Below are positions 8,905 through 16,588 of a stretch of 64,000 nt of DNA, one piece after another. The number at the start of each line of letters is the position of its first letter. The first letter of the stretch is position 1. This DNA comes from an uncultured Erysipelotrichaceae bacterium. GTDB lineage: Bacteria > Bacillota_I > Bacilli_A > RFN20 > CAG-826. The notes under the pieces were generated by a model. It searched no databases, was not told the DNA's origin, and was given only the letters and a program-made list of their open reading frames with translations. Where the stretch lies: NCBI GenBank assembly GCA_902787955.1, contig CADAIJ010000001.1:186001-250000 (forward strand). Direction: 5' to 3'. The position numbers and the translations under genes are program-made.

Positions 8905-9438
8905 TTAGATTTTATTCTTTGAATAATGATTGAATTTATTACGGAGAACACCGTTATCAATGTTACGAGCAAAGCCGAATGATTCTCTTCTAATTTTACC
9001 GTTTTCATCTCTATAACGAATGGTTAATTCACGAGCAGTCCATGCGGCAGAGCCTGACATTCCAATAACATTTCCGTTTTTGATAACGACTTGTTTATTA
9101 TTTCTTCTGACTGAGAAACCGATGAAGACATCTCTTTCACTATCATAAACTAACACTGGTTTTGGAAGCATCTTGTTATTTCTAAAAGCGTGGATGAAGT
9201 TATTAGTGATTCCATAGATTGCCGCGGCTAAAAAGGCAGCAGCAAAAATAAAGAAATAAAGAGATGGAGTTTCAAAATAATGAGAGAAGTCACCATTATT
9301 AAATGTTAATGGGATAAGCACTCCCACAAAGGCACATAAGATAATTGTTAATGGGATAAGTAGGATAGCCGCGGTGATAGCTTGTTTAGCTTCTCCTCTA
9401 ATACCGATTATGATTTGAGTTTGGTTTTGTTCTTCCAT
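8905..9438 (-). CDS. Two-helix membrane protein of unknown function
   Basis: This 177-residue protein has two transmembrane helices (about 20-45 and 60-80). The cytoplasmic C-terminal half has beta-strand character (VLVYDSERDVFIGFSVRR, ELTIRYRDENGKIRRESFGF) and could be a PH-like domain, though this is only an impression. GAGGG lies 9 nt before the ATG. It forms a two-gene unit with the DUF4234-like gene. Confidence 0.65.
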   Translation of the reverse strand: MEEQNQTQIIIGIRGEAKQAITAAILLIPLTIILCAFVGVLIPLTFNNGDFSHYFETPSLYFFIFAAAFLAAAIYGITNNFIHAFRNNKMLPKPVLVYDSERDVFIGFSVRRNNKQVVIKNGNVIGMSGSAAWTARELTIRYRDENGKIRRESFGFARNIDNGVLRNKFNHYSKNKI

Positions 9439-9503
9439 AATTAAACCCTCACTTTTATATATTTAACTAGAAACATAATAAGGTTAAAATCACTAAAAAT
9501 CAA

Positions 9504-9534
9504 TAATAAAAGGCTGTCCCAATTTTAGGACAGC
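9504..9534 (-). terminator. Terminator of the hydrogenase operon
   Basis: A perfect 7-bp stem (9528-9534 with 9513-9519) and 8-nt loop are followed on the minus strand by TTTTATT. It lies 25 nt beyond the hydA stop codon. Confidence 0.85.
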
Positions 9535-9558
9535 AAGTTTATTCTAATCTAAAGATTA

Positions 9559-11331
9559 TTAGTTAGGATATTTTTCTCTATGAGCGTCATAGTGAGTGTG
9601 GAGTAATTCTTCCGCTTTCTCACTTAATGGTTCACCGAGATAATCCTTATAAAGTTTGATGATGTCTGGGTTATTATGGCTTTGACGAATAGCTTGTCTT
9701 TCGTCTTCACTATATAAGACCGCAGCACGTTTTGCTTTATAAGTTTCTAAGATATCTAAGTCTTCATTTGGAAGGAACATTGGCTTAACGTATGGTTGAC
9801 CACCACCATTAATACAGCCACCTGGACAACCCATAATTTCAATGAAGGCATATGGAGATTTACCCGCTCTAATTTCATCTAATAAAACTTTAGCGTTCTT
9901 CATGCCAGAAGTAACTGCGACTTTAAGTTTTAAGCCATTAATATCAATCTCAGCTTCTTTAACACCTTCAAGACCACGAACAGCTTCAAATTTGATTAAT
10001 TCATGTTCTTTACCAGTTAAAACGAAGTGAGCAGTTCTTAATGCAGCTTCCATAACGCCACCGGTAACACCGAAGATGACACCAGCACCACTATATTGAC
10101 CGAGTAAGTCTTGATCAAATTCTTCGTTTTCTGGAAGTCTATCAAAGACGATACCAGCACGTTTAATCATCTTAGCGATTTCACGAGTGGTTAAGACGGC
10201 ATCAACATCACGAAGACCGTTAACTTCCATTTCTTTACGAGCTTTTTCATATTTCTTTGCAACGCAAGGCATGATAGAAACGACATAAATATCTTTTGGA
10301 TCAATACCATGTTTTTCTGCGAAATATGATTTAGTGATCGCTCCTTGCATAGTGTGAGGAGATTTACAGGTAGAGACATTAGGAATAAGATCTGGATAAT
10401 AATATTCCATATAGTTCATCCAACCTGGAGAGCAGGAAGTGATTTGTGGAAGAACGCCTTTGTTTTTAATTCTATGAATTAATTCGTTACCTTCTTCCAT
10501 GATTGTTAAGTCTGCACCAAAGTTAACATCGAAGACACGAGAGAAGCCTAAACGATGTAAGGCTGCAATCATCTTCTTGGTGCCATTTGTACCAATCTTA
10601 GCGCCGAATTCTTCAGCGATAGCAGCACGAACAGCTGGAGCGACTTGGCAAACGACAAATTTACCTTCAGCTAAAGCTTTATCGACATTAGCGATTTCAC
10701 TATGTTCCATAAGAGCGCCAGTTGGACAAACAAGAACGCATTGTCCACATTGCATACATGGGGATTTCGCGAATGAACGATTTTGGGCTGGGGAAACAAT
10801 AGTTCTAAAACCACGGTTTTCGAAGCCTAAGATTCCAATACCTTGGAGATTCTTACATGTTTCAATACATCTACCACATAAGATACATTTTGATGTATCT
10901 CTTACAAGACCTGGAGCGAGTTCGTCAACGGTCGCTGGGGTCATGGTACCGATGTATTTACCTTCTCTAGCGCCGACCATACGGGAAACTTCGAGGAGTT
11001 CGCAGTTACCGTTTTTCTCACATTGTAAACAATTCTTCTTATGGTTAGAGAGAATGAGTTCAACGGATGTACGTCTAGCTTGAGTGGCTTTTGGAGAAGA
11101 AATAGAGATTTCCATTCCTTCATTAACTGGGTAAGCACAAGAGGCCACTAAACCTCTAGCACCTTTAACTTCAACTAAGCAAACACGGCAGGATGCTAAG
11201 GAGCATTGACCGTCTTTAAAGAAACATAAGGAAGGAATGTTGTAACCGCATCTTCTTGCAGCTTCAAGAACAGTTATGCCGGATTCGACTTGGTATTCTT
11301 TACCTTCAATTTTAATATTGACAAGTGCCAT
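9559..11331 (-). CDS. hydA: NADH-dependent [FeFe] hydrogenase, catalytic subunit HydA
   Basis: The 590-residue protein is the H2-forming subunit of a trimeric, probably electron-bifurcating hydrogenase. The N-terminal [2Fe-2S] domain has Cys36, 48, 51 and 65. A His-ligated [4Fe-4S] site follows (His97, Cys101, Cys104, Cys110), then two [4Fe-4S] motifs (CILCGRC near 149, CMQCGQC near 192). The H-cluster motifs are all intact: TSCSPGW (298-304), MPCVAKK (354-360) and MGCPGGC (500-506). The C-terminus carries the small-subunit region. AAGGAGG precedes the ATG. It is the last gene of hydCBA; the maturases HydEFG are not in the window. It would reoxidise NADH and ferredoxin from fermentation. Confidence 0.96.
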   Translation of the reverse strand: MALVNIKIEGKEYQVESGITVLEAARRCGYNIPSLCFFKDGQCSLASCRVCLVEVKGARGLVASCAYPVNEGMEISISSPKATQARRTSVELILSNHKKNCLQCEKNGNCELLEVSRMVGAREGKYIGTMTPATVDELAPGLVRDTSKCILCGRCIETCKNLQGIGILGFENRGFRTIVSPAQNRSFAKSPCMQCGQCVLVCPTGALMEHSEIANVDKALAEGKFVVCQVAPAVRAAIAEEFGAKIGTNGTKKMIAALHRLGFSRVFDVNFGADLTIMEEGNELIHRIKNKGVLPQITSCSPGWMNYMEYYYPDLIPNVSTCKSPHTMQGAITKSYFAEKHGIDPKDIYVVSIMPCVAKKYEKARKEMEVNGLRDVDAVLTTREIAKMIKRAGIVFDRLPENEEFDQDLLGQYSGAGVIFGVTGGVMEAALRTAHFVLTGKEHELIKFEAVRGLEGVKEAEIDINGLKLKVAVTSGMKNAKVLLDEIRAGKSPYAFIEIMGCPGGCINGGGQPYVKPMFLPNEDLDILETYKAKRAAVLYSEDERQAIRQSHNNPDIIKLYKDYLGEPLSEKAEELLHTHYDAHREKYPN

Positions 11332-11345
11332 TACTAGTTTCCTCC

Positions 11346-13238
11346 TTATTCTTTAGTGATAGCGCCGAACTTACAGTTCGAGATACAAACGCCACACTTA
11401 ATACATTTACTTGGATCAATGTGATAAACCATCATCTTTGGATTCTTCATTGATGGGGTTTCAGTCTTAGAAATAGCGGATGCTGGACAGTTACGAGCGC
11501 ACATTGAGCAACCGATACATTTATCTTCTAAGATCTTATAAGTAATCATCTTCTTACAGACGTGAGCTGGACACTTATGGTCTCTTGTATGAGCGACATA
11601 TTCATCCATGAAGTTAGCCATAGTGGATAAAACTGGGTTAGCCGCAGTTTGACCTAAAGCACATAAGGAGTTAGTTTTTGTTGCATTGGCAAGTTCTTTT
11701 AAATCATCGATATCAGATGGCTCACCACGACCTTCGGTAATCTTAGTTAAGATTTCAAGCATACGCTTGGTACCGATACGGCATGGGGAACATTTACCAC
11801 ATGATTCGTCACAGATAAATTCCATATAGAATTTAGCAACGTCAACCATACAGTTATCTTCATCCATAACAATCGCACCACCGGAACCCATCATAGAGCC
11901 ACGGGCGACTAAGGAGTCAAAGTCGATTTCAACGTCTAAGTCTTTTTCGGTTAAACAACCACCGGAAGGACCACCAGTTTGAATGGCTTTGAATTTCTTA
12001 CCATTTGGAATTCCGCCACCGATATCAAAGATAAGTTCTCTTAAGGTTGTACCCATTGGAACTTCGACTAAGCCGACGTTATTGACTTTACCGCCAAGAG
12101 CGAAGACTTTAGTACCTTTAGATCTTTCAGTACCGATAGAGGCGAATTTAGCAGCGCCTTCACGTAAGATATATGGAACACTAGCGAGTGTTTCAACGTT
12201 ATTAATAATAGTTGGCTTACCCCATAAACCTTTGACCGCTGGGAAAGGTGGACGTGGACGAGGCATACCTCTACGTCCTTCAATGGAGTTAAGTAAGGCA
12301 GTTTCTTCACCACAAACGAAGGCTCCAGCACCTAAACGAATATGGCAACGGAAAGAGAAGCCACTTCCAAGAATGTTATCGCCAAGAAGACCAGCTTTTT
12401 CAAGTTCATCAATAGCGATTCTAAGTCTTTGAACAGCGATTGGGTATTCGGCACGGACATAGAAGTAACCATTCTTAGCTCCGATAGCGTAACCTGCAAT
12501 CATCATACCTTCGATAACTGCAACTGGGTTACCTTCGAGAATAGAACGGTCCATGAATGCACCTGGGTCACCTTCGTCACCGTTACAAACAACATATTTT
12601 TCATCGTTATGTTGGTCTAAAGCGAATTGCCATTTGCGGCCAGTTGGGAAGCCTGCGCCACCACGACCACGAATGCCAGCATTTAAGACTTCAGTAACGA
12701 CTTCTTGTTGGCTCATAGTTAAAGCTCTAGCTAAACCTTTGAAGGCACCAAATCCGAGAGCTTCATCAAGTTCTTCTGGGTTGATTAAGGAGCAACCGTG
12801 AAGAGCGATACGGATTTGTTTTTTGTAGAAGTTGATATCATCTTGTTTTTCAACTTTTTCATGAGTAACTGGATCTTCGTAAAGTAAATCAGTAATGCAG
12901 CGACCACCGATAACATCTTCTTCGATAATTCTAGCGGCATCTTTAACTTTGACAGCGCGGTAGAGTCTATCTTCTGGGAAGACTTTTACGAAAGGACCTT
13001 GAGAACAGAAACCAAAGCAACCAACACGGTTGACTGTGCATCTGTCTTCTAAGTTATTTTCCTTAATGAGCTTTTCAAGCTCAGCAAGGATATCAAGAGA
13101 TTGTGAGGAGATACAACCAGTACCACCACAAACGACTAAATGTTTTTTACCATCTTGGCCGTTAAGTTTCTTAGTTAAGCAGTCAGTGCATTTAAGAACT
13201 TTATTTTCAAGATCTTGTCTAGTTTTAATTTGTTCCAT
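11346..13238 (-). CDS. hydB: Hydrogenase subunit HydB (NuoF-like, NADH/FMN-binding)
   Basis: The 630-residue diaphorase subunit transfers electrons from NADH. It begins with a thioredoxin-like [2Fe-2S] domain (VCGGTGC near 35 and GCFGFC near 73). The NuoF core follows, with GRGGAGFPTGRKW near residue 190 for NADH/FMN and ESCGKCSPCR near 475 for a [4Fe-4S] cluster. Two C-terminal ferredoxin motifs (CIGCSMC, CIKCGVC) complete it. This order is that of bifurcating HydB. Its ATG overlaps the hydC stop region by one base and uses a ribosome binding site inside the hydC 3' end. Confidence 0.95.
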   Translation of the reverse strand: MEQIKTRQDLENKVLKCTDCLTKKLNGQDGKKHLVVCGGTGCISSQSLDILAELEKLIKENNLEDRCTVNRVGCFGFCSQGPFVKVFPEDRLYRAVKVKDAARIIEEDVIGGRCITDLLYEDPVTHEKVEKQDDINFYKKQIRIALHGCSLINPEELDEALGFGAFKGLARALTMSQQEVVTEVLNAGIRGRGGAGFPTGRKWQFALDQHNDEKYVVCNGDEGDPGAFMDRSILEGNPVAVIEGMMIAGYAIGAKNGYFYVRAEYPIAVQRLRIAIDELEKAGLLGDNILGSGFSFRCHIRLGAGAFVCGEETALLNSIEGRRGMPRPRPPFPAVKGLWGKPTIINNVETLASVPYILREGAAKFASIGTERSKGTKVFALGGKVNNVGLVEVPMGTTLRELIFDIGGGIPNGKKFKAIQTGGPSGGCLTEKDLDVEIDFDSLVARGSMMGSGGAIVMDEDNCMVDVAKFYMEFICDESCGKCSPCRIGTKRMLEILTKITEGRGEPSDIDDLKELANATKTNSLCALGQTAANPVLSTMANFMDEYVAHTRDHKCPAHVCKKMITYKILEDKCIGCSMCARNCPASAISKTETPSMKNPKMMVYHIDPSKCIKCGVCISNCKFGAITKE

Positions 13239-13726
13239 TATGCATTAGCCTCCTTATCTTGATATTCCTTAATAATTCCTGGGACTTGGCCAGCAGAAAC
13301 TTTTGGATAAACTTTACCATTGATACTTAAGGCTGGAGCGATACCGCAGGCACCGATACAGCGGAGAGCATCTAAAGTGAACAAGCCATCTTTAGTGGTT
13401 TCGCCTGGTTTAATACCAAGGATTTCAGAGAATTTGTCCATGACGAGTTGGCTACCCTTAACATAGCAAGCAGTGCCAAGGCAAACTCCGACAACATATT
13501 TTCCTTTTGGTGAGAGTGAGAAGAAAGAATAAAAAGTAACAACCCCATAAATTTCGGCGACTGGAATGCCGGTAAGGGATGAAACTAATTCTTGAACTTC
13601 GATAGGGATATAGCCATATTCAGATTGAATGGCTTCGAGAATCATCATAAGAGGTGTTTCTTCGTCTTTATAACGTTCAACAATTTCTCTAATTTGCTTC
13701 TCTGCAGCAAGTTGTAATTTTGCCAT
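13238..13726 (-). CDS. hydC: Hydrogenase subunit HydC (NuoE-like)
   Basis: This 162-residue thioredoxin-like [2Fe-2S] protein matches NuoE in length and motifs: CLGTACYVKGS and CIGACGIAP supply the four cluster cysteines, and PEIYGVVTFYSFF-type sequence lies near residue 65. I place the start at the ATG at 13724-13726, because AAGGAG lies 8 nt upstream. The in-frame ATG at 13756 would put that ribosome binding site inside the coding region. First gene of the hydCBA operon. The upstream DNA holds TATAAT-like boxes right after the aldose-epimerase terminator. Confidence 0.93.
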   Translation of the reverse strand: MAKLQLAAEKQIREIVERYKDEETPLMMILEAIQSEYGYIPIEVQELVSSLTGIPVAEIYGVVTFYSFFSLSPKGKYVVGVCLGTACYVKGSQLVMDKFSEILGIKPGETTKDGLFTLDALRCIGACGIAPALSINGKVYPKVSAGQVPGIIKEYQDKEANA

Positions 13727-13770
13727 TATTTGTCTCCTTCCGAGATTAATACGCAATTATTATATTATAA

Positions 13771-13805
13771 TAAAGAAAAAACTCGCAATAGAATTTTTAC
13801 GAGTT
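13771..13805 (-). terminator. Terminator after the aldose-epimerase operon
   Basis: On the minus strand a 6-bp stem (13800-13805 with 13780-13785) with a 14-nt loop is followed by TTTTTCTTT. It closes the GH36-GH13-galM transcript about 45 nt before hydC; the hydC promoter probably overlaps its 3' side. Confidence 0.65.
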
Positions 13806-13868
13806 GCTAGTTATTCTAACCTAACTAAATAGATAAATTTGACGATAAATACGCAGGAACTGACACTT

Positions 13869-13890
13869 TTGAGACAAAAAGTCCCAAATA
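13869..13890 (+). repeat. Dispersed repeat family, copy a
   Basis: The core TTGAGAC-N6-GTCCCAAATA matches the family consensus described in the findings; the 3' half is diverged. It lies in the gene-poor stretch between galM and hydC. Confidence 0.5.
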
Positions 13891-13908
13891 AGCAAGAATA
13901 TATCGGAG

Positions 13909-14928
13909 TTATTTTACTTCGTGAAAGAAATAGAAAATACCTTTATGGAATATTTCTCCAGGTTTTAAAACATTTTGTTTAAGCGGAGAATCACATGGCT
14001 CAATAGCGAGGCCGCGATGGACTTTCTTTTTCGTGTTTTTATAAACAATATCGTCTTCGTAGTTATCACTATAAATATGAACACCATCAAAGTTTGTATG
14101 GATAGTTAATGTTGTTGATTTATCAGTTAAAAGAACGACTGGAGAAGCTTGATTATCGTTATTTTTGAAACGGAAATAATGGTCAATTCCATGAGCTTTT
14201 GTGTTTAATAATCTTTCTGAAACTAAACCCTTCTTAATTGCATAGCAATTAGAATCGAAATCTAATTCAGGAATAAGCTTTTCCATACGTTTAGGAAGAA
14301 GAGTGTCTTTATCAGGGACAACATATCGATCTGAATTAATATATAAACCAACATCTTCAATAGATTCATTGCCTAAAGAGAAATAGGCATGATTGGTTGG
14401 CCTAAAGACTGTTTCGTATGTTGTTTTGGCTTCAAAAAGAATTTGGAAGTTAGCGGTTTTAAGCTTATGGAAAAGATAGGCTACTTTAACATCCATTTCA
14501 CCTGGGAAACCTGCTTCTAATTCAGGAGAAATATATTTAAAGACCACGGCAAAATAGTTTTCAGTTTCTCTAAATTCATAATCGAAATATCGATTAGAAA
14601 ATCCCATTGAGCCGGAGTGTAGCGTGTTTTTTCCTTCATTAGGATCTAAATTAAAGATTTGTCCCGCGACAAAAAGCTTTGCGTCTTTAATACGGTTTGC
14701 GTATCTGCCAATTGTTTTACCATGATATAGTTTTGGGTTTTTAAAATCACTCATATACTTAGGAGTAAGAGTCATTAATTTATCATTAAAATATACTTCG
14801 TATAAGGACGCTCCTAAGTCAGTTAAAACCACTTTAAAACCATCAGAACGTTTTACGGTAATAATATCAATTCCGTTATCTTTTTTAACTGAATGTCTAA
14901 AGGTTAAAGTTGGATCAATTATATTCAT
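13909..14928 (-). CDS. galM: Aldose 1-epimerase family protein
   Basis: The 339-residue protein interconverts the alpha and beta anomers of hexoses such as galactose, feeding the Leloir pathway. Family motifs include GRYANRIKDA near residue 74, a TLHSG motif near 102, the catalytic-His region RPTNHAYFSLG near 177, and the catalytic Glu in AIEPCDSP near 313. It overlaps the end of the GH13 gene by 14 nt, so it is the last gene of a three-gene operon releasing galactose and glucose. Whether it works on galactose or glucose cannot be read from sequence. Confidence 0.9.
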   Translation of the reverse strand: MNIIDPTLTFRHSVKKDNGIDIITVKRSDGFKVVLTDLGASLYEVYFNDKLMTLTPKYMSDFKNPKLYHGKTIGRYANRIKDAKLFVAGQIFNLDPNEGKNTLHSGSMGFSNRYFDYEFRETENYFAVVFKYISPELEAGFPGEMDVKVAYLFHKLKTANFQILFEAKTTYETVFRPTNHAYFSLGNESIEDVGLYINSDRYVVPDKDTLLPKRMEKLIPELDFDSNCYAIKKGLVSERLLNTKAHGIDHYFRFKNNDNQASPVVLLTDKSTTLTIHTNFDGVHIYSDNYEDDIVYKNTKKKVHRGLAIEPCDSPLKQNVLKPGEIFHKGIFYFFHEVK

Positions 14929-16588
14929 ATATTCTCGCTTCGTAAGGTTTTAAAGATGATTCATCATGTTCACTATAATTAGATAAAACAAGATTGCTAT
15001 CATTATATTTAGAAATTAATTTATGTTTAATCGTTTTCTTTGAAAAGTTAGTCATAACAACGACTTTTTTATTTTCGTAAGTCATCTCATAAATAAATAA
15101 ATATTTATGGTGAGGAAGGACATCATTAAATCTACCGTTTTTAATGATTTCATTTCCCACTCTAAAGGAGATGAGTTTTTGATAATAATGGAATAAGGAA
15201 TCTTCTCTAGCTAAAGAATCTTCTGCGTTAATCTTATCTTTATTAGGGTTAACCGCTAACCAAGGAGAAACATTAGAGAAACCAGCATACTTAGAATTAT
15301 CCCACTGCATTGGGGTTCTCGCGTTATCACGAGAATTCTCAAAGAGGTGATTTCCTATAATGAATTTGATGAATTTATTCTTTCTTGTTACGTTATAAAT
15401 GTTATGAAATTCAACATCTTCAATTTGATCTGGACTAGTGAAATGATAGTTAGTCATTCCAATTTCTTGTCCTTCATAAATGAATGGTGTTCCTTGCATT
15501 AAGAAATAGGCAGAGGCTAAGCATTTAGCACTTAATTCACGGTAAGTATCACTTTCATCTGTGCCAAATCGGCCAGTACTTCTTCTTTGGTCATGATTTT
15601 CAATAAATAAAGAATTCCAACCATTATTATGAAGAGCGGCTTGCCATCTACGATAAACTTTTTTAAGCCTTCTTAAGTCAAATTTTCGTTCAAGATATTT
15701 AACTCCTAAATAGTTATCCGTATCCGTATTATCAAAGTTAAAAATCATTGTTAATTCTTCACGGCTAGGGGCCACTAATAACTTCGCATCTTCTATTGAA
15801 GAAAGAACAGTTTCCCCTACTGTCATAACATCATATTTGGAAATTACTTCTTTATTTAATTCATGTAAGAATTCGTGGAGTCGAGGACCATTAATATAGG
15901 CATCTTTACCCACTAAAGCGATACCTGGGAAGCGATTCTTAAAGTCTTGCTTTTTACTTATTAAAGTAATGACATCACATCTAAAGCCATCCACGCCCAT
16001 ATCAAACCAGTAACGGAGAATGTTTTTAACTTCCTCTCTTACTTTTGGGTTTTCCCAGTTTAAATCTGGCTGTCCTTTAGCGAATAAATGAAGATAATAT
16101 AAGTCACTATTAGGAAGTCTTTCCCAAGCTTTTTCACCAAAGAATCCAGACCAGTTATTAGGAGGTTTCTTTCCGTTTTTCTTGCCTTTACGAACAATAT
16201 AATAATCTCTATATTTAGAGTGTTCAGGATCTTTTAATAAATCTTTAAAATAAGTGTGTTCACTAGAAGTGTGGTTCACCACTAAATCCATGATGAGTCT
16301 AATTCCTCTTTTATGCATCTCATTAAGCATAAGCTTAAAATCATCTAAGGTACCAAACTTATCATAGATATTATAGTAATCAGAAATATCGTAACCATTA
16401 TCCTCTTGAGGAGATGGGTAAACTGGAGATAGCCAAACACAGTTAACTCCTAGTTCTTTTAGATAATCTAGTTTAGATATAATGCCAGGGATATCACCAA
16501 AACCATCATCGTTACTATCTTTAAATGAACGAGGATAGATTTGATAGATTACCGCGTCTTTATACCAATTAGTCTTTTTTGTTTCCAT
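14915..16588 (-). CDS. GH13 alpha-glucosidase (oligo-1,6-glucosidase type)
   Basis: This cytoplasmic enzyme of about 557 residues has the GH13_31 layout: WYKDAVIYQIYPRSF at the start, GVDGFRCDVI with nucleophile Asp near residue 204, GETV with the acid/base Glu near 258, and IENHDQ with the stabilising Asp near 332. It should cleave terminal alpha-1,6 or alpha-1,4 glucosyl bonds of isomaltose, sucrose-type or dextrin oligosaccharides. The longer reading frame begins with TTG; I chose the ATG at 16586-16588. It overlaps both neighbours (GH36 upstream, galM downstream), indicating coupled translation. Its TGA stop is the only TGA stop I identified in this window. Confidence 0.9.
   Translation of the reverse strand: METKKTNWYKDAVIYQIYPRSFKDSNDDGFGDIPGIISKLDYLKELGVNCVWLSPVYPSPQEDNGYDISDYYNIYDKFGTLDDFKLMLNEMHKRGIRLIMDLVVNHTSSEHTYFKDLLKDPEHSKYRDYYIVRKGKKNGKKPPNNWSGFFGEKAWERLPNSDLYYLHLFAKGQPDLNWENPKVREEVKNILRYWFDMGVDGFRCDVITLISKKQDFKNRFPGIALVGKDAYINGPRLHEFLHELNKEVISKYDVMTVGETVLSSIEDAKLLVAPSREELTMIFNFDNTDTDNYLGVKYLERKFDLRRLKKVYRRWQAALHNNGWNSLFIENHDQRRSTGRFGTDESDTYRELSAKCLASAYFLMQGTPFIYEGQEIGMTNYHFTSPDQIEDVEFHNIYNVTRKNKFIKFIIGNHLFENSRDNARTPMQWDNSKYAGFSNVSPWLAVNPNKDKINAEDSLAREDSLFHYYQKLISFRVGNEIIKNGRFNDVLPHHKYLFIYEMTYENKKVVVMTNFSKKTIKHKLISKYNDSNLVLSNYSEHDESSLKPYEARIYEYN

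Noticed and set aside
10499-11083. Long antisense open frame of 194 codons in hydA
   Set aside because: It lies wholly opposite a strongly conserved gene. Frames of this kind arise from codon bias; no start signal is present.
11983-12432. Antisense open frame of 149 codons in hydB
   Set aside because: Opposite an intact conserved gene, without a ribosome binding site; treated as a shadow.
13726-13756. Longer start of hydC at 13756
   Set aside because: The ribosome binding site of the shorter form would be inside the coding region, and NuoE proteins do not have the extra ten residues.
14915-14928. TGA as a sense (Trp) codon, Mollicutes style
   Set aside because: The GH13 gene ends properly at this TGA with a family-typical C-terminus, and other Trp residues are coded by TGG.
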